Part shown: piece by piece, positions 13,436 through 27,300 of the stretch
How the letters are laid out: the number at the start of each line of letters is the position of its first letter
How positions within the stretch are numbered: position 1 is the first letter of the stretch
From: Vanilla planifolia
Taxonomy: Eukaryota > Streptophyta > Magnoliopsida > Asparagales > Orchidaceae
DNA: 64,000 nucleotides
Reading direction: 5' to 3'
NCBI GenBank assembly: GCA_023846275.1
Contig: CM043870.1
Location: forward strand, 6,075,527 to 6,139,526
Notes under the pieces: model-generated
What the model was told of the DNA's origin: nothing
Seen by the model: only the letters and a program-made list of their open reading frames with translations
The model's database searches: none
Translations under genes and position numbers: made by a program

Positions 13436-14399
13436 TTACTTTAATTCTTCCTTTACATGGCTCCTCTTTCACATTTTTACACTTACAACAAAAAATTCCT
13501 GATTTCTAAATTCAATTAGATTTTATCTTCATTTTCATAATAATAAAAAAGGTTTAATATCCTTAAAATTTCTTGATTCTAATAACAATAAATTAAAATC
13601 TTCAATGCTAGAAAAATCAAAACAACCACTTTGATTTCAACTATCATAGTGAGAAGCCATGCATGGTTAGGGCAAACTCCAAAATCAACAAATGGAACAA
13701 AAAAAGGATACTTAACCTACTAAAAATTTCTTACCTACAATTTGCTAGTATTCATGTAAAGGAAAAAATATCTTTTTTGATAGCTTATAGTTTCCATCTA
13801 ACCAATGAAAATTTCAATGACATGGGTTGAGATGAAGCAAGAAATCAAAAAAGAATGTTTCCATTTACAAAAATCAAGTATTTCTCTTCAATTTTGAAGC
13901 TTTTCATGCAAAAAGGAAAGGGATTTAGGGATTGTATGTGCTAGAGATAGGAAAGAGAAAGGAGACTTTGAGTGTTAAAAGTAAGTTATTGATATATTTT
14001 TTTAATAATTAACTATAATGTACTAATTAACAATAATAATTTCAAAAAAAAGTTTAATTCTAAATGAACTCCTATTAACATAAATGAATGCCATTAAATT
14101 TGTCATGAAAACCTCTATTAAAAAAATATTTTTATTATAAAATTTTGAAATATTTTTTTCTGTGACACACATTATAAGATAAGTCATAAAGATCATTTAA
14201 TATATTATTTAATAAATTTCTTATGCATATAATATCAAATTGACATAATAATAAAATTCAAAATGTTAAATACATATTGCAAAGCTATAACAATTTTACA
14301 ATAATATTTAAAATTTTAAGGCATAACAACATTTATCAAATTACAATGAAATTAGTAAAAAAATAGAACTAACTAAACTAAATTATATTATTCTTTTGT

Positions 14400-17300
14400 T
14401 GCTAATAACCATTAAATCACATAATTACATTTGTCTCTAAGATAAGACTAGTGATTAGTGGGCTATAAAGCTTATATTTTCACAATAGGAGTAGCTAGTG
14501 ACCAGTGGGTCACATAATTAAGATTTATCATCGTGATCAAGGTTAGTAGTCGATGGACTATATTATTAGGTTTATTACAAAAACGTTATTCAATTAAAAT
14601 ATTGAAAGTAACAAAATATAGATATGCATGAAAATTTGATATAAACAAATCATAAATAAAGTTTTAATTATAACTAAGTGAACAAAAAAATAATTATTGA
14701 TTACTTCTAGAGATAATGAGAGTAGTAGTAAGATCATCATAAGATTTATTTAGTTAAGTGAAAACAAATGTTACTAAATAAGATCATATTATAAAAGAGA
14801 AAGAAAATAATTTAAATTTGCATGTGTAAGTTATTTGTTCACATATTAGATATGTCATAACATGTTATATTATTTAAGTTATACAACACTTTTTATTTCA
14901 TTTATTATCTATTGCTTTATTATATGATAGCTTTAATTATAATAGTTTTAATTATATTTAAACATATTTTATTGTTATCTTTTGCTTGTTTGGCCTATGA
15001 TAATTGGTTCGATTTATTTTTGGTGCTAACATTTCAGATATATTGGAGCCACAACGTTAGGGAAGAACATTAATTAGCATAATTGGTAAACAAATTTTAA
15101 AATATAAAAATATTAAGATAAATAGTTTTGTAATCTTATATTGAGAAAATATTTTGCATTTTATGTTATAAATTTGAATGTAACTTTGAAATCAATACTT
15201 TGACTTATTGTGGATATAGAAATAAGGTTTGTGATAGTTTTTAGTTATGGATATAAACTACATGACTATTATATATATATATATATATATTTTTGTGTGC
15301 GTGTATGTGTGTAATTATTGATGTTGTATAATTAAAAAGTAGACAATTTATAAAATAGAATTTCTATTTGAAATTTATAAGTTTGAAGAAATTAAGGATT
15401 TTACGAGATGAAATAGTTTAAATTAAAAAAAATAGAGTTTGTGGTGAGAATAATTATCATATTAGTGGTATCAAAGTGGTTGAAGTTTTAGGGACTCATG
15501 TTTAAATGGTAGGATTTTTGAATAATTGAAATTTTAGAGATCAATATATATGTTTTGCATGTCTCCATCTTACAATGATTTAGCAATTTGTCCCTTCCTT
15601 GTTTATTTGTATATCTACAATTTATGAGATAAAATTGCATACTAAATATTTCACCTATGTGTGTTAAGATGGAATTAGAGATGCACATCCCAGTGAAGAG
15701 GTCATGACTAATAATAAGAAGACAGGCCTCCTTAAAAGGATAAGATGAAAAAAGAGCAATTGTTTAACAAATTGGTTAAATTCTTTTTACCATGAAGAAG
15801 TACAGCCTTATTTACCAGCAAATCTGAGGAAGCATAAGTTGATACTTTAGTGGAACAATTCTTTAAATTACATCTTCAATATAAATGCTATAAACCCTAT
15901 GTAGGTAGAGGATTAGCTAGATAACATTTCAATATTGTTCAACATCATATGTTGTCCTATGAGTAGAAGAGTTTCTTTGGACACTCTTATAATAAAAGGT
16001 GTAGGAAAAGACTGTTCGACTAGCCAAAAAAGACTAATATTTGAAGATAAATTGAACTTGGAAATATCATGTCAATATTTTTATAACTTTCAAGGAATGG
16101 TAGGTATATTCTCCCCTCGATGAAGAATAATATAAGAGAATAATTGAGTTTGCTATATCAAGGTAGCCTAACAATCACAACTTATAAACAAAAGTTTGTA
16201 TCACTTACTAAATATGTACCAAAATAATGGCCATTAAGGGTAAAAAATATTACATGTTTAGAAAATGATTGTAAGATTTTATTAAAGATATTATAATTTT
16301 TTTATAATTTTCTTCTTATAAAAAACTAATGGAAGTAGTTTAGTGTGCTAAATAGGATTAGACTGCTAGGGAAGAAAGAAGGAATTCAACAAAAAGAAAG
16401 AGGACAAGTTTTACATTTGAACGTGAAACAAAATTTAAAATGCCAATAGCTGTGGAATCTAGGTCACAATCTTTTGTAGCTCTTGTTGAATCATGAGTTA
16501 GTAAAAAGTTACAATGCAAATTTTGTACAAACATATCACTAAGGAGGGTATTATTAAGTAAATCTAATTAAATGCTTTAAATGTCAACAACTAAGATATA
16601 TTTCTTTATTATCCATAGAATGATAAAAAGAAAAAGAAAAACCAATAATCTAGTAGGTGAGTAAGAACCATTAGAGGCTTCGTGATAATAGGGCCTAATA
16701 GTACTCTACATAGTGCATATGACACAAGTAGAGTACATACTTGTACCATGCCCTAGTAGATGGCATAGCCTCGTATTTATGCTATTACTAAACATGAAAT
16801 TCCTACATCATCAGATAATATCATAAGTGCTCTTATATGACAAAATATACTAATAATAGTTCTATTTGATTATGATGCATCATGCTTCTTCAACAATTGA
16901 TTTGATTACAAAACTATTAGCTAAATTACATGTGTTAGAAGCCTCTCTTTTTGTAAAACTATCTATGGGAGTACAAGTTAAACCATACAAATATATTAAA
17001 CAAAATGTGAAAATCAATAAAAAAATCTTTTAAATCCTAATTAAATGTCATAAACTTATCACATTTGTCATTCCAATGATAGATTGGTAAATCATTCTAT
17101 TAGGTCACCATTGTTTGTTGAGTGAAGAAAATAAAGATTCACATGATTGATGATACTAATTTAGTATATTTTAGAGAGGAAACAAATATCATAATATCTA
17201 TCCTGAAAGCTAAAAATTAGTAAAGAAAAGATATGAGTGCTATTTTACTTCAATCCAAAATGTTGGAAAAAGGAATTGTAGTTACAACAAGTCTTTTATT

Positions 17301-17500
17301 GTATATGAATATTCAAATGTCTTTCTTGAAAACTTGCTTGAAGTGCTACCTTTTAGAGAAATTGAGAATATAATTTTCTTGGTAATAGGTGCATAACCAA
17401 TTTCTAAGGCATCATATAGGATAGCTCCACTTGAATTATAAGAGCTAAAGGTGAAACTACAATTAAGTGAATTTTAGAGTTTTAAGATATATTTATAATT
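14400..17500 (+). mobile_element. Fossil Ty3/gypsy LTR retrotransposon, chromovirus (Tekay/Del-like)
   Basis: Old and heavily broken, with many breaks throughout. Parts in order on the plus strand: a probable decayed 5' LTR with minisatellite (to about 15460); a primer-binding-site-like sequence TGGTATCAAAGTGG at 15466-15479, close to the initiator-Met-tRNA complement used by this group; gag-like sequence (about 15700-16480, with the conserved TYKQKFVSLTKY segment near 16170); a zinc-knuckle trace near 16575; retropepsin-like sequence (about 16760-16990, LFD-x-x-A context); and the linker and beginning of reverse transcriptase (about 17300-17490, with the ISKASYRIAP segment). No later pol part or clear 3' LTR was recognised. 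Lineage is judged from motif wording and is tentative below the Ty3/gypsy level. Confidence 0.75.
14445..14575. repeat. Three diverged ~50-bp minisatellite units
   Basis: The block CTAGTGA(T/C)(T/C)AGTGGG plus following bases recurs three times, at about 14445, 14491 and 14545, each time followed by an AT-rich filler. It lies upstream of a primer-binding-site-like sequence and so probably belongs to the decayed LTR of the fossil at 15.4-17.5 kb. Confidence 0.55.
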
Positions 17501-18960
17501 CTCAACTTTATGCTTAGGATAGACTTATAATTTCATATATTTTTGCTTAACTCTAATCCTTTTAGTGGAGGATATATCTATAAATAAAAAACTAATATGT
17601 GTGTTTAAGCAAAGGTGGTGCCAACTATCTATATATATTACATCTAAAGGTGATAACATTGGATTATAAATAAAATATTATTATCTTAATTAAATTGTAA
17701 TGATAAATTGACATTAGTACCACATAAAAGTAAGTATTTAAGCATGTTTATCCTTCTTGATATGCTCTACTCCATTTATGAGAATTTATGAGTGTCGTGT
17801 TTAGTGGCTACCAAAAGGTTGGACATAGCTATGCAGAGCAATGTCTACCATCATGGAAGAGTGCAATGAGCCCTAGTTTTTTGGTTGTTGTGTCTCACGA
17901 TCTTGCTATCTGTAAAAGGATCTGATTCAAGAGGGTGTTCAAGTGTATGGTTTTGATGTTTCCAATAAGATATGGTCCTTATCTCCTAATTTCAATTTCG
18001 ATGTTACATGAGTACTTTGAGGTTGTTGTGAAGAGAGGAGAGTGATGGGAATAGAGAAGGGCTTGGGTTCAAAGGAAGAATAACTAAAGGTGTTTTGTCA
18101 AAATAGAAGAGGATAGGAGAGAGAGAGAGAGAGAAAGAAAGAGAAATCAAGGGCTCAATCAATTAAGAAGTAGAATCATGCCAAACCAAAATTAAACTAG
18201 ATCAGACCAAGCAAGAATGGGCATGGGACTTACAAGAGGCACTCACGAGTACATAAACTCATGGTAATCTAGGTCCAGAATCAAAACCTATTCCAAACTA
18301 GAGAGTGGAGGAGAAAGAAACCTGAGAATTTAATAATTAAATAAATAATAAAATATTAAAATAAATAAAAAAATGAATACAAATATAATAAAATGACATA
18401 AAATATGAAAATTTTGAGAAAAAGATAAGTGAGAAGTTAAAAGAGTTTGAGAAAGCATATAGAGGCAAATACTTTTGGCTTAATAAGATATTTGACATGG
18501 GTTCAAGTGTAATTAAATACAAAAAAATTAGGTGATTATTTATCAGTGAGATTATGTAATAATTTGTATGTATGCATGTTATAATAAATCAATAGAATAG
18601 AGAGATCATGCCAAAAAAACTATATCTTAGATTTAAATAGATAAATTTAATAATTATGATGTAAATTAATCCCTGATTTATCTACAAAATGATATATTTT
18701 TGTGTGTTATTTTTTGGTAACTTGTAATGTACAGTATTAAAACTATTTTGTATAGTTTTTTTTTGTTTATTTTGACATTCTTGCTTTAGTAGCACATGAT
18801 TATTGGCATTAATTATATTAGTAATGTTATAAATATATTGTTATAACTTTCTTTTATTATGATATAAAAATAGCATAAAATAGATATAAAGTATGGAAAA
18901 TATTTAAATAATAGTTATGGTAAGATTGGAGATGGATTTGATATATACCTTAGGAGGGAC
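17501..18960. other. AT-rich intergenic DNA, possible retroelement non-coding remains
   Basis: No coding similarity. There is a (GA)n purine tract at 18114-18150, and a less AT-rich block at 17.8-18.3 kb. These could be the purine tract and 3' LTR area of the preceding fossil, but I cannot pair them with a 5' LTR. Confidence 0.4.
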
Positions 18961-18984
18961 ATAACTTTTTCTTATAATATTATT

Positions 18985-19905
18985 TTCATGACAAAGATTA
19001 TCCCATTATTAGTGACATGACCTCATATGATCAAAGTGTATTTGACCCACTACCACTACTAGTGATATGACCTCATATGATTAAGTAAGATTGTTCATTA
19101 TTAGTGATATTATCTTATATTATTAGGATTTGATTATTTCATATATATGATATAAGATGAGAATTTTTTACTTATATCTACATGATACAAGTATTTAGAT
19201 GATATAAGAAAAGAACATCTCATCTATATTTACATAATATAGATCTAAATTATATAGGGCAAAAGACAACCCATCTATACTCACATAATACAAATAAGTA
19301 TAATATAAGGTGATGCTTGCCCATCTATATCTATTTACAAATATATGTGTACATGATATAGAATAAAAATAACCCATTTATATTTATATGATATCATATA
19401 AGGATTGGTTATATATTATACAGGATGAGGATACCCTTTTATGAGATGTATGATATTATTATTAACTTTAATTATTTGAAAAAGATTAAAATTTTAAATA
19501 TAACAAATGAAAAATAATAGAATTATTTATGTCATTGATGATTATTGGTTTATTTGCTCATCCTTAATTTATTTTATACTCCACTGATTATGGATCATTA
19601 TATTATTATTTTAGATAATATAAGATGAGCACAATCTATTTAATACAAGATGAGCAAAATCTATTTATACTTACATTATATAGACATACATAATTCAGGA
19701 TAAATATTACTCATTTATATCTACAAAATATATGAAAAAGATAGTCATATATATCTATATGATACATACAAATATGATACAAGATGATAATATACTATTT
19801 ACAATTATATGATATCAAATAAGGATTACCCATATATAATATAGGATGAGAATATCCTTCTATAAGGCTATTAAATTGGTATTGATTTTAAGGATATAAA
19901 AATGG
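18985..19905. repeat. Complex minisatellite field, ~50-65-bp diverged units
   Basis: Two repeat words alternate. First, AGTGA(C/T)ATGACCTCATATGA occurs around 18990-19110. Second, CCCATCTATAT(T/C)TAC followed by ATGATA-CA and ATATAAGATGAG occurs repeatedly from 19140 to 19440 and again from 19620 to 19870. The segment ATATGATATCA(T/A)ATAAGGATT followed by an AGGATGAG(G/A)ATA block appears near 19389 and near 19806, so the field itself looks partly duplicated. No coding function is apparent. Confidence 0.65.
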
Positions 19906-20570
19906 TGAAACTTAAGATAACAAGGATTCTTTTCCTCTTAGGATAGCAAGTAGATGCAAATTAATAAGCAAGATGAGTGTCATTAAATGAGGCCCAGATA
20001 GAGAGCTTGCAAATGGGCTCAAACCTAAGAAAGTGCTCATATTGCACAAACTTGATCTATACATCTAGCACAATTCTTATGAGAACCCCTCGTAAGAATT
20101 TAGATTATAACTACAATTATAAATACTACATTGAAGGATACATAATCACATGATACAAGAGCATATAGCATAACACTTATTAATCATCAATGAAGATCTC
20201 TACAAGATAATAAAGAGACAAAAATACAGATTATTATAAATGTTATTTGATCATTGTAATAAATAATGCATACTATCATGATATATTACAAATATTATTA
20301 ACATTTTTTAAATAATAAATAATGTGGATGTCAATAATAATTAAGATGAATGTCTGAATTGCTTAGTAATAAAGGCTTGTTTATAGCAGTTTTTGAGTTT
20401 TAGAAGGAGGTTTAAAGAAATGTGAATTTTTTTAAAAAATAAATCTTAAAAACTTTGATAAAAATAATATTTAATAAGAATTAAACCTTGGAAAAAATAT
20501 AATTAAAATTGATATGCTGTCGATGTCGTAACATTTCTTATACGCGTCGAAAGCTGGTTCACATCGCAAA
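19906..20570 (+). promoter_or_regulatory. Upstream region of ALIX
   Basis: AT-rich sequence without a gene up to about 20515, then an abrupt rise in GC with CpG dinucleotides (TACGCGTCG near 20541) leading into the 5' UTR. No TATA box stands out, consistent with a broadly expressed housekeeping promoter. The transcription start is not determinable here. Confidence 0.35.
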
Positions 20571-20732
20571 GTCATAGTCCGTTTCACCTTCGAAGTCTTT
20601 CGACAAAACCTAAATCCAATCCGAACTTGATCCGACGATCCGCCGAACACCGGCAGGTTCCGGCAAGATATCGCCGATCACAAACCGAAGGGGATAGACA
20701 GAGATCGGCAGAGGTTTCCGGCTTAAAGCGCG
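20571..20732 (+). promoter_or_regulatory. ALIX 5' UTR
   Basis: GC-rich leader in front of the ATG at 20733, in strong contrast to the AT-rich DNA before 20515. The overlapping minus-strand open frames here are GC-rich shadows of the leader and exon 1. Confidence 0.4.
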
Positions 20733-23700
20733 ATGGCGGCGTCCATCGCGAACGTGATGCTCGCCCTGCACGAGAAGAAAACCACCTCCGTCGACCTCTA
20801 TCGCCCTCTCCGTCACTACATCGCCGCCAACTTCTCTGAGCGCGAGGCTCAGATGGCGGAGGACGACCTCGACTCCGTGCGCCAGATGCGATCCGACATC
20901 GAGAAGCCCCCGGATCCCTCACTCGACTCCCGCCGCGACCTCCTGATGTCCTACTTCCGTGCACTCGCCCTGATCGAGCCCCGCTTCCCGATTTCTCCTG
21001 ACCGTTCCCACGTCAACACCGTCACCTTCATTTGGTACGACGCCTTCAAGCCCTCGAAGAAGGCTTCTCTCCAGAGCATCCACCTCGAGAAATCCGCTGT
21101 ACTGTTCAACATCGGCGCTGTCCAAAGCCAGATTGCGCTGTCGGCGGATAGGGCCTCGCCGGCCGGGCTCAAGCTGGCATGTAATGCGTTCCAGGCTGCG
21201 GCGGGATCATTTGCGATGCTTCGCGAGGCTGTAGCGCCGAAGCTTGCCACAGTTGGTGGTGGTACAGTCGATCTATCTGTAGAGTGCGCCGGAGTGCTCG
21301 AGCGGCTCATGCTTGCGCAGGCCCAAGAATGCTTCTTTGAGAAGGTTATTGCAGACGCCAAGCCACCTGGTCTCTGCTCTAAGGTTGCTCGACAGGTTTG
21401 ACTTTCTTGCTCTCTTATTTTTGGTTTCTTCTTCGGTTTTGTGTGTTTAACCTTTGTTTATAGGATTGTGTGTGTGTGTGGATTCGCTGCCTCTGTGTTA
21501 TCTGAAACCGTTTTTTAGGAGAGTGAGAGGAAGCATAATTAAGTAATTTCTTTTTTTCGTTTCACTGCCCGCCCTTCCCTAGAGAATTGTGAATTTGGCC
21601 AATTGTTTTGCAACCTTGGCACTTTGATGGCATTTGTTCACCTTGAGAAACTTGTTTCCTTCCTCGTGAATTGTGTATATTTCTTATTTGTGATTAATTT
21701 TTGGAATTAAGATTAAAAACAAGTTACTTCAATTCCTCAGATGAGTTTGAACTCTAGGTTATTTTGCGCTAATGTAGGTTGGCCTATTTTACGAGGAAGC
21801 TTATGCAGGATTGAATACTGCACCACTTAACCAGCATTTTGAGCGAACATGGGTTTCCCATGTTCAGTTGAAGGCAGCCCAGTTCTATGCAGAGGCTTGT
21901 TATAGATGTTCTTTAGAACTCCATGATAAAGAAGAGATTGCTGACGAAATAGCAAGGCTTAAGATTGGAATTAATGCCTTAATTGATGCAAAGAAATCTG
22001 CTAAAGGTGTTGCTGCACCTCTTCTTGATGCAGTTTCCAGATTGGAGAGCCATATGAACCAGAACCTGGAACGGGCAATCAAGGAAAATGACAGGGTGTA
22101 TCTCATGCGTGTTCCACAAGCTGCTTCCTTGACAACGCTTCCTGCTGCTTCTCTTGTTAAGTCAATGCCTATGGCTGATGTCTTGGATGCTAGTAAGGAA
22201 AGGTTGTTCTCCAATATTGTCCCGGATAATAGTACTAAGTCTCTTTCAAGATATACAGAGATGGTTGATGATATTATCAGGACACAGGCTGAAAAGTTGC
22301 AGCAGGAGAGTGAGATCACAAGGGTCAAGCTTAAGGATATGGAACTTCCTGATTCTATCTTGGCACTTGAAGGTAGTTTTAGTTTGCCCATGGATCTCAA
22401 GGAAGATGTTGAGGCTGTGCAGATCAGTGGTGGCCCATTGGGTTTAGAAGATGAATTGCAACAACTCAGGGATTTGAGAAGAGTTAATCAAGAATTGTTG
22501 GTCCAGACTGAAGAGTTATTACAAAAAGAAGCAAATGAGGATACTCAATTCCGTACCCAGTTTGGAACAAGGTGGACTAGACCTCAATCTAGCACCCTGA
22601 CTAAGAACCTTCTTGATAGGCTGAATAGATTTGCTGCAAACCTTAAACAAGCTGCTGAAAGTGATGCTAGGATTGAACGAGCTATCAGGGACAATTTCTC
22701 TCTCCTGGAAATCCTTAATCATAAACCAGTAAGTGGATTACATATTTCATTGCCTTCTTTCTCATGTTTGTGGCAGCATGGAAGCACAAGTAATGCAAGC
22801 CACATCTCCACTTGATAGTTAACAATCACAAAGAAAAGATAATTCTCATGTTTAATGAAATCTCCTTTGGTATGGAATGCAAAACGGTGGGTAATCTTTC
22901 TGGATAATTCTTGCATTTTGAGTGGCATTAAAAGAGTTGGCCCTTTATAATTTTTTATTTTCTATGGAACTTCATGGTCACCAAGCATTCGAAGGTTATA
23001 GATTATCTTACTAACAAAGCTTCCAAGGCCTATGATGCCAAATTTTTATGATGGTTTTGATTAACATTCTTAATCAAAATTAATTTTTGTATGTATCAAA
23101 GGGAGCATTTTATTTAAATAATAGATACTCATTCTCTTTGTACAATATGCATGCTATTTTCTATCGATGGTGGCAAACCATGTAGTGCTAAATCTCCAAG
23201 ATGGCTGATATACATAATTATTGCAACAAAAATCATGCATTATTGTATTGATCCCTTAAATTATTTTTTTTGTAGCATTTGCAGTTTGCCATAGATGGAC
23301 CTTTTATCTTTGTATAACTTCATTTCATCTTTAATCATGTTGAAGATTGGATTTGACATAATGATTGTTTGTTCATTGGTTTTGAATTATACTCGAGAAT
23401 GGTAACTAAACCGAATTGTGGAGATGCTCCCTTTATTGTCCTAGGGAAATAAATATCTTTAACAGCATGCAATACCATTGATGTTCAATCTTATCTTTTA
23501 CATTATGTCTTGATGACTGTGATAGCAATGCAGATCTAATCAAGCCAATATTAATTTGAATTCTTGTCCATTTGATGGTCACAATATTTTACAGTGCATT
23601 AGGATCAATATTTTGGGTTATTGTTTTTCTTCCACTATGTGGATCACCTTAATCCTTGCTTAACTTTGAATGGCATTCATTCCAAGGAATCAAAAGCACT

Positions 23701-24248
23701 TATGTTATGAACCTTCACTAACAAACCAAACCACAACTTGTAGTAATTTATGCTTTTGGTAGTGTTGCACATTTGTGGGTATACTTTTATATACCAATGT
23801 ATAACCTTTAACTCCAAACAATGCATTTAATAGTTTGATGGTTGTTAGTACGCTCTGCATGCCAATCGTTTATAGAAATTCGTTTTGAGCAATGTTTGAA
23901 ACCAATACCTTAATTTTTTTAATTTGCTTTTTGAACAATTGGTTAGGCCTTTTTTTGATAGATTATTTGGTGAGGAAAACTTAGGGCAAAGATCTAGCAT
24001 TAATTTAAGTGAGAGGAGTCAAGTTGGTTGTTGAGTGAGAGAATTCATCTATTGGAAGCTCAAGTTTATGGGGAAAATGTCGAAATTAGGAAATTGTGAA
24101 TGCAACAAGAGACCTTTGTTGGTTTGCATGAAAACACTACATAATAATTGATGGTCTCATAACCATATGGACTGTACTTTTTTCTTTTCCTCATTTTTAG
24201 TTCTTCAGATCTCCTATTTATATACCAGATATATTGCTTTTGATGGGG

Positions 24249-24313
<65 letters not shown>

Positions 24314-27300
24314 TCTACCTAGTTCTTAGGATGGTTTTATGCAGACATGTGGAATCAACTAATTATTGGTGGCCATGATGGGATAGCTCTTGGTGATTGG
24401 GTTGTTCTTGAGGGCAAGAGTGCAAGTTGGTATTTATCCCCTTTTGTAAGATTTGTTGGGTAAAATCATTGTCAAATCAAGAGTGTTACTCCATGATAAA
24501 TGACCTTGGTTATGGCATTTTATGCTTGGGTGAGGTATTCAAGGACCTTTAACAATCTCCTAAGCCCTTTGGAATTATTATAACTGACAAATTTTTGGGT
24601 TGGGCACAGACCAAAGGCCAAGTATTGGGTTCTTATGCATCGTCTGATTATCCATTTTGCCTTTTGGAGGGGTGGGAGTATTTTTTTTTTGTATCTACTT
24701 TGCCCTCTAACACTTAGGCTACACATTCATTTGGATATAATCATATGATAAAAAATGTATATTCATGTTTTTGGTAAAATCAGTTAAGATCATATCAAAG
24801 TAGGTTAAACAGTAACTAGGGTTTGAAGTTTTAGTTTTTATCACACTCCAACATTAATTCTTAGTAGTTTTTGTGCTTATGTTTATTTTTTATTTATTTT
24901 TAGATTGTTTATTGTTAAGGTTTTTTTAAAGTAAAACAGACTAAATAATGTCGAAAATAAAGTTTATTATTTTATTTATCATTTTAATATTGATGAAATA
25001 TTATATCAAATTAATTAACTTTTAAAAATTATTTAAAAATCTAAGTGAAATTATTTTTTAGTATATAAAAAGTACACTATTAGAGAGTTCAAAATCTGTA
25101 TTTATTTAGTAACCATCTTAAAATTAATGCTAAACTAAATTATATGTAAGTGCTAAGAACCAGATCCAACTACTCTTATAATAAAAAAAGAACTAGACAT
25201 GTGCTATGTGCAATCTTTGCCTTAGTTTTATTTATAAAAACAATGATTTTAAATGTTGACAAATTGAAATGCTTGGAATCAAACCCAACATTTTTATTGT
25301 AAAAATGAAATGTACCTTCATCGCATGAAATAAATTTAAAAATTTTCTTTGCTCTAGTTTATTAAGAAATAAACTAAAAATAAAAGAGTTTGATTAAAAA
25401 ATTTCTAGTCATGCTTTATATTAAATCCAAGGCCACTCTTTTAAAAGATGAAATACGTCTGTCACACATGTTGCAGAAAATTTGATTCAATTATGTTGAG
25501 AAATAAATATTAAAATTTTAAAACCTTGATTTAAAAAAAAGAAAAAAAACTTAGCTGGCTAGTTTTCATTAAAAAGTCAATCAATTGAGTAGGTGCACAT
25601 TTGTTAAAATTGTATAAAATTTATATAAGACCAATTGTTCTTTAAGCCTTTTGTTTTAAATCTGATACCATTAGTAAGTTGGTTATGGGTTTTGGTTAAA
25701 ACTGATCAAAATGGAGTTCCTAACTTGGTTTTTAATTCATTTCGGACAAGCTGTTCTAAGATCAGTGATTTGTACTATTTTGAGTAAGACTTGAAACATT
25801 GAGACTAAATAGCCCATTTTAACAAAGGGGATAGTAGAGACTTGCCCTTTGCTTTTTGATGTGTTGGTTGGTCTTCAACTTTCTATTTAAGTTGATCAAA
25901 ACCTCAGTTCATCCTGTTTCTATGTTAGGTCTCCCATTGATTATGTTTTGTTATTATGTTTCTTAACCGTGATAGGAAGAGGAAATACTTAAGGCATTTG
26001 AAGATAAGAGGAAGAGGATGGAAGTAGATGCCCATGAGAGGAATCATGATCTTAATGGGAAAATGGTCGTATTGAAGTGGCGGCAGATAATAACAATGTG
26101 ATAAATCATTTTATAAACTACTTAGCATATTATGTTGTGCTTAGAAAATATAGGCTTACATACATATATAAATGGTATGCATGATTATATTTTTCATGTC
26201 ATTTATGTTAGATGTATGAATTATTGGGTAATTTATTGTTTAGTTTCATTCCTTGCATTTATGTGTTTGTCATCAAAATCAAGAATAGCTAGCTAGGGCT
26301 TATGGGGGCTCAACATGGTGTAGAAATTTTAATCATAATTCTTTACTTTTTTATTGTTTTATTGATCAATGAGTACATGTTGATTTTGGTCCCAATTTGT
26401 GCTTTAGTCCCTAATTTCCAGATTTTTCAAGATTGCACTACTAGTTATGAAATTGCCACACACTTAAGAGTTGATTGATATTCTCAACTCATAGTTATTT
26501 TTGTACTTACCTAATTCCATGCCTATTTTTGAAGTTCAATGCCACCTTAGTGAAATGCAAGATGTGATGGAATGACTTCTTGATCACAACTTTGATTTCT
26601 TGGATTTGAAAGCATTCTTGTAAACATTAGTTTGCCATAGTAGACCTTGCCTAGTTTCCCAAGTACACTTGATTTTGGCATTTTTCGGTTCATGGCTGGT
26701 ATCATGGATCAATTTTATTTCCCTTCCATCAACTATAGAATTGGTAACTCCCTTGGTGTTGGCAAGTTATAGGAACAATGGCTTGTTTTGGATGATATGC
26801 TGGCTGGGTGAGGTACTTCAGCTCCAAACACAATTTGTTTCACTTTTGTGTCCATTGCGTTCCCATTGATTGGCTTTCAAGAACAAGATCGCTTTATCTC
26901 TTGAGCAAGATGTAGCACATCTCAGTTTAGTGATATTTCTTGCCAAATTTTATATTTCAATGAAGGATTTTTTACTTGGATATTATTGAGACTCTCTATT
27001 ATGCCCAATAGAAATTCATGGAACCTTCTCGAGGATGTTTTGGGTTGAGTCTTCTTTGGTTCCTTTTGAAACATCTCAAGTACCTTGCATATGTCTTGCA
27101 GGTGTTCTTTGAAGCTTCTGCTTTTGATCATAAAATTAGAAGATATGCCTTGACATTCCTCCCATTTTAATACTTTAGTATTCTATCAATCATCCTTTGG
27201 TATGTTGCAATTTCTTTTTTTTTTTTTGTCCAAAAGGCATTACCTTCTAGCGTCAGGTTTTAAAGATAGTATAACAAGGGCCAAATTCTTTTTATCATGC

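Larger units (their letters stand above)
9236..14440. other. Very AT-rich intergenic DNA with microsatellites
   Basis: No gene or recognisable transposon protein. It contains a 19-nt unit repeated about 2.5 times near 9826-9870, a short GA run near 11268-11280, and the long TA and AAT tracts listed separately. The stretch at 13.62-13.98 kb is less AT-rich and could be an LTR remnant of the fossil that follows, but no partner copy was found. Confidence 0.55.

Noticed and set aside
20584-21361. Minus-strand and alternative-frame open frames over ALIX exon 1
   Set aside because: They are shadows of a GC-rich exon; the plus-strand frame encodes conserved BRO1 sequence.
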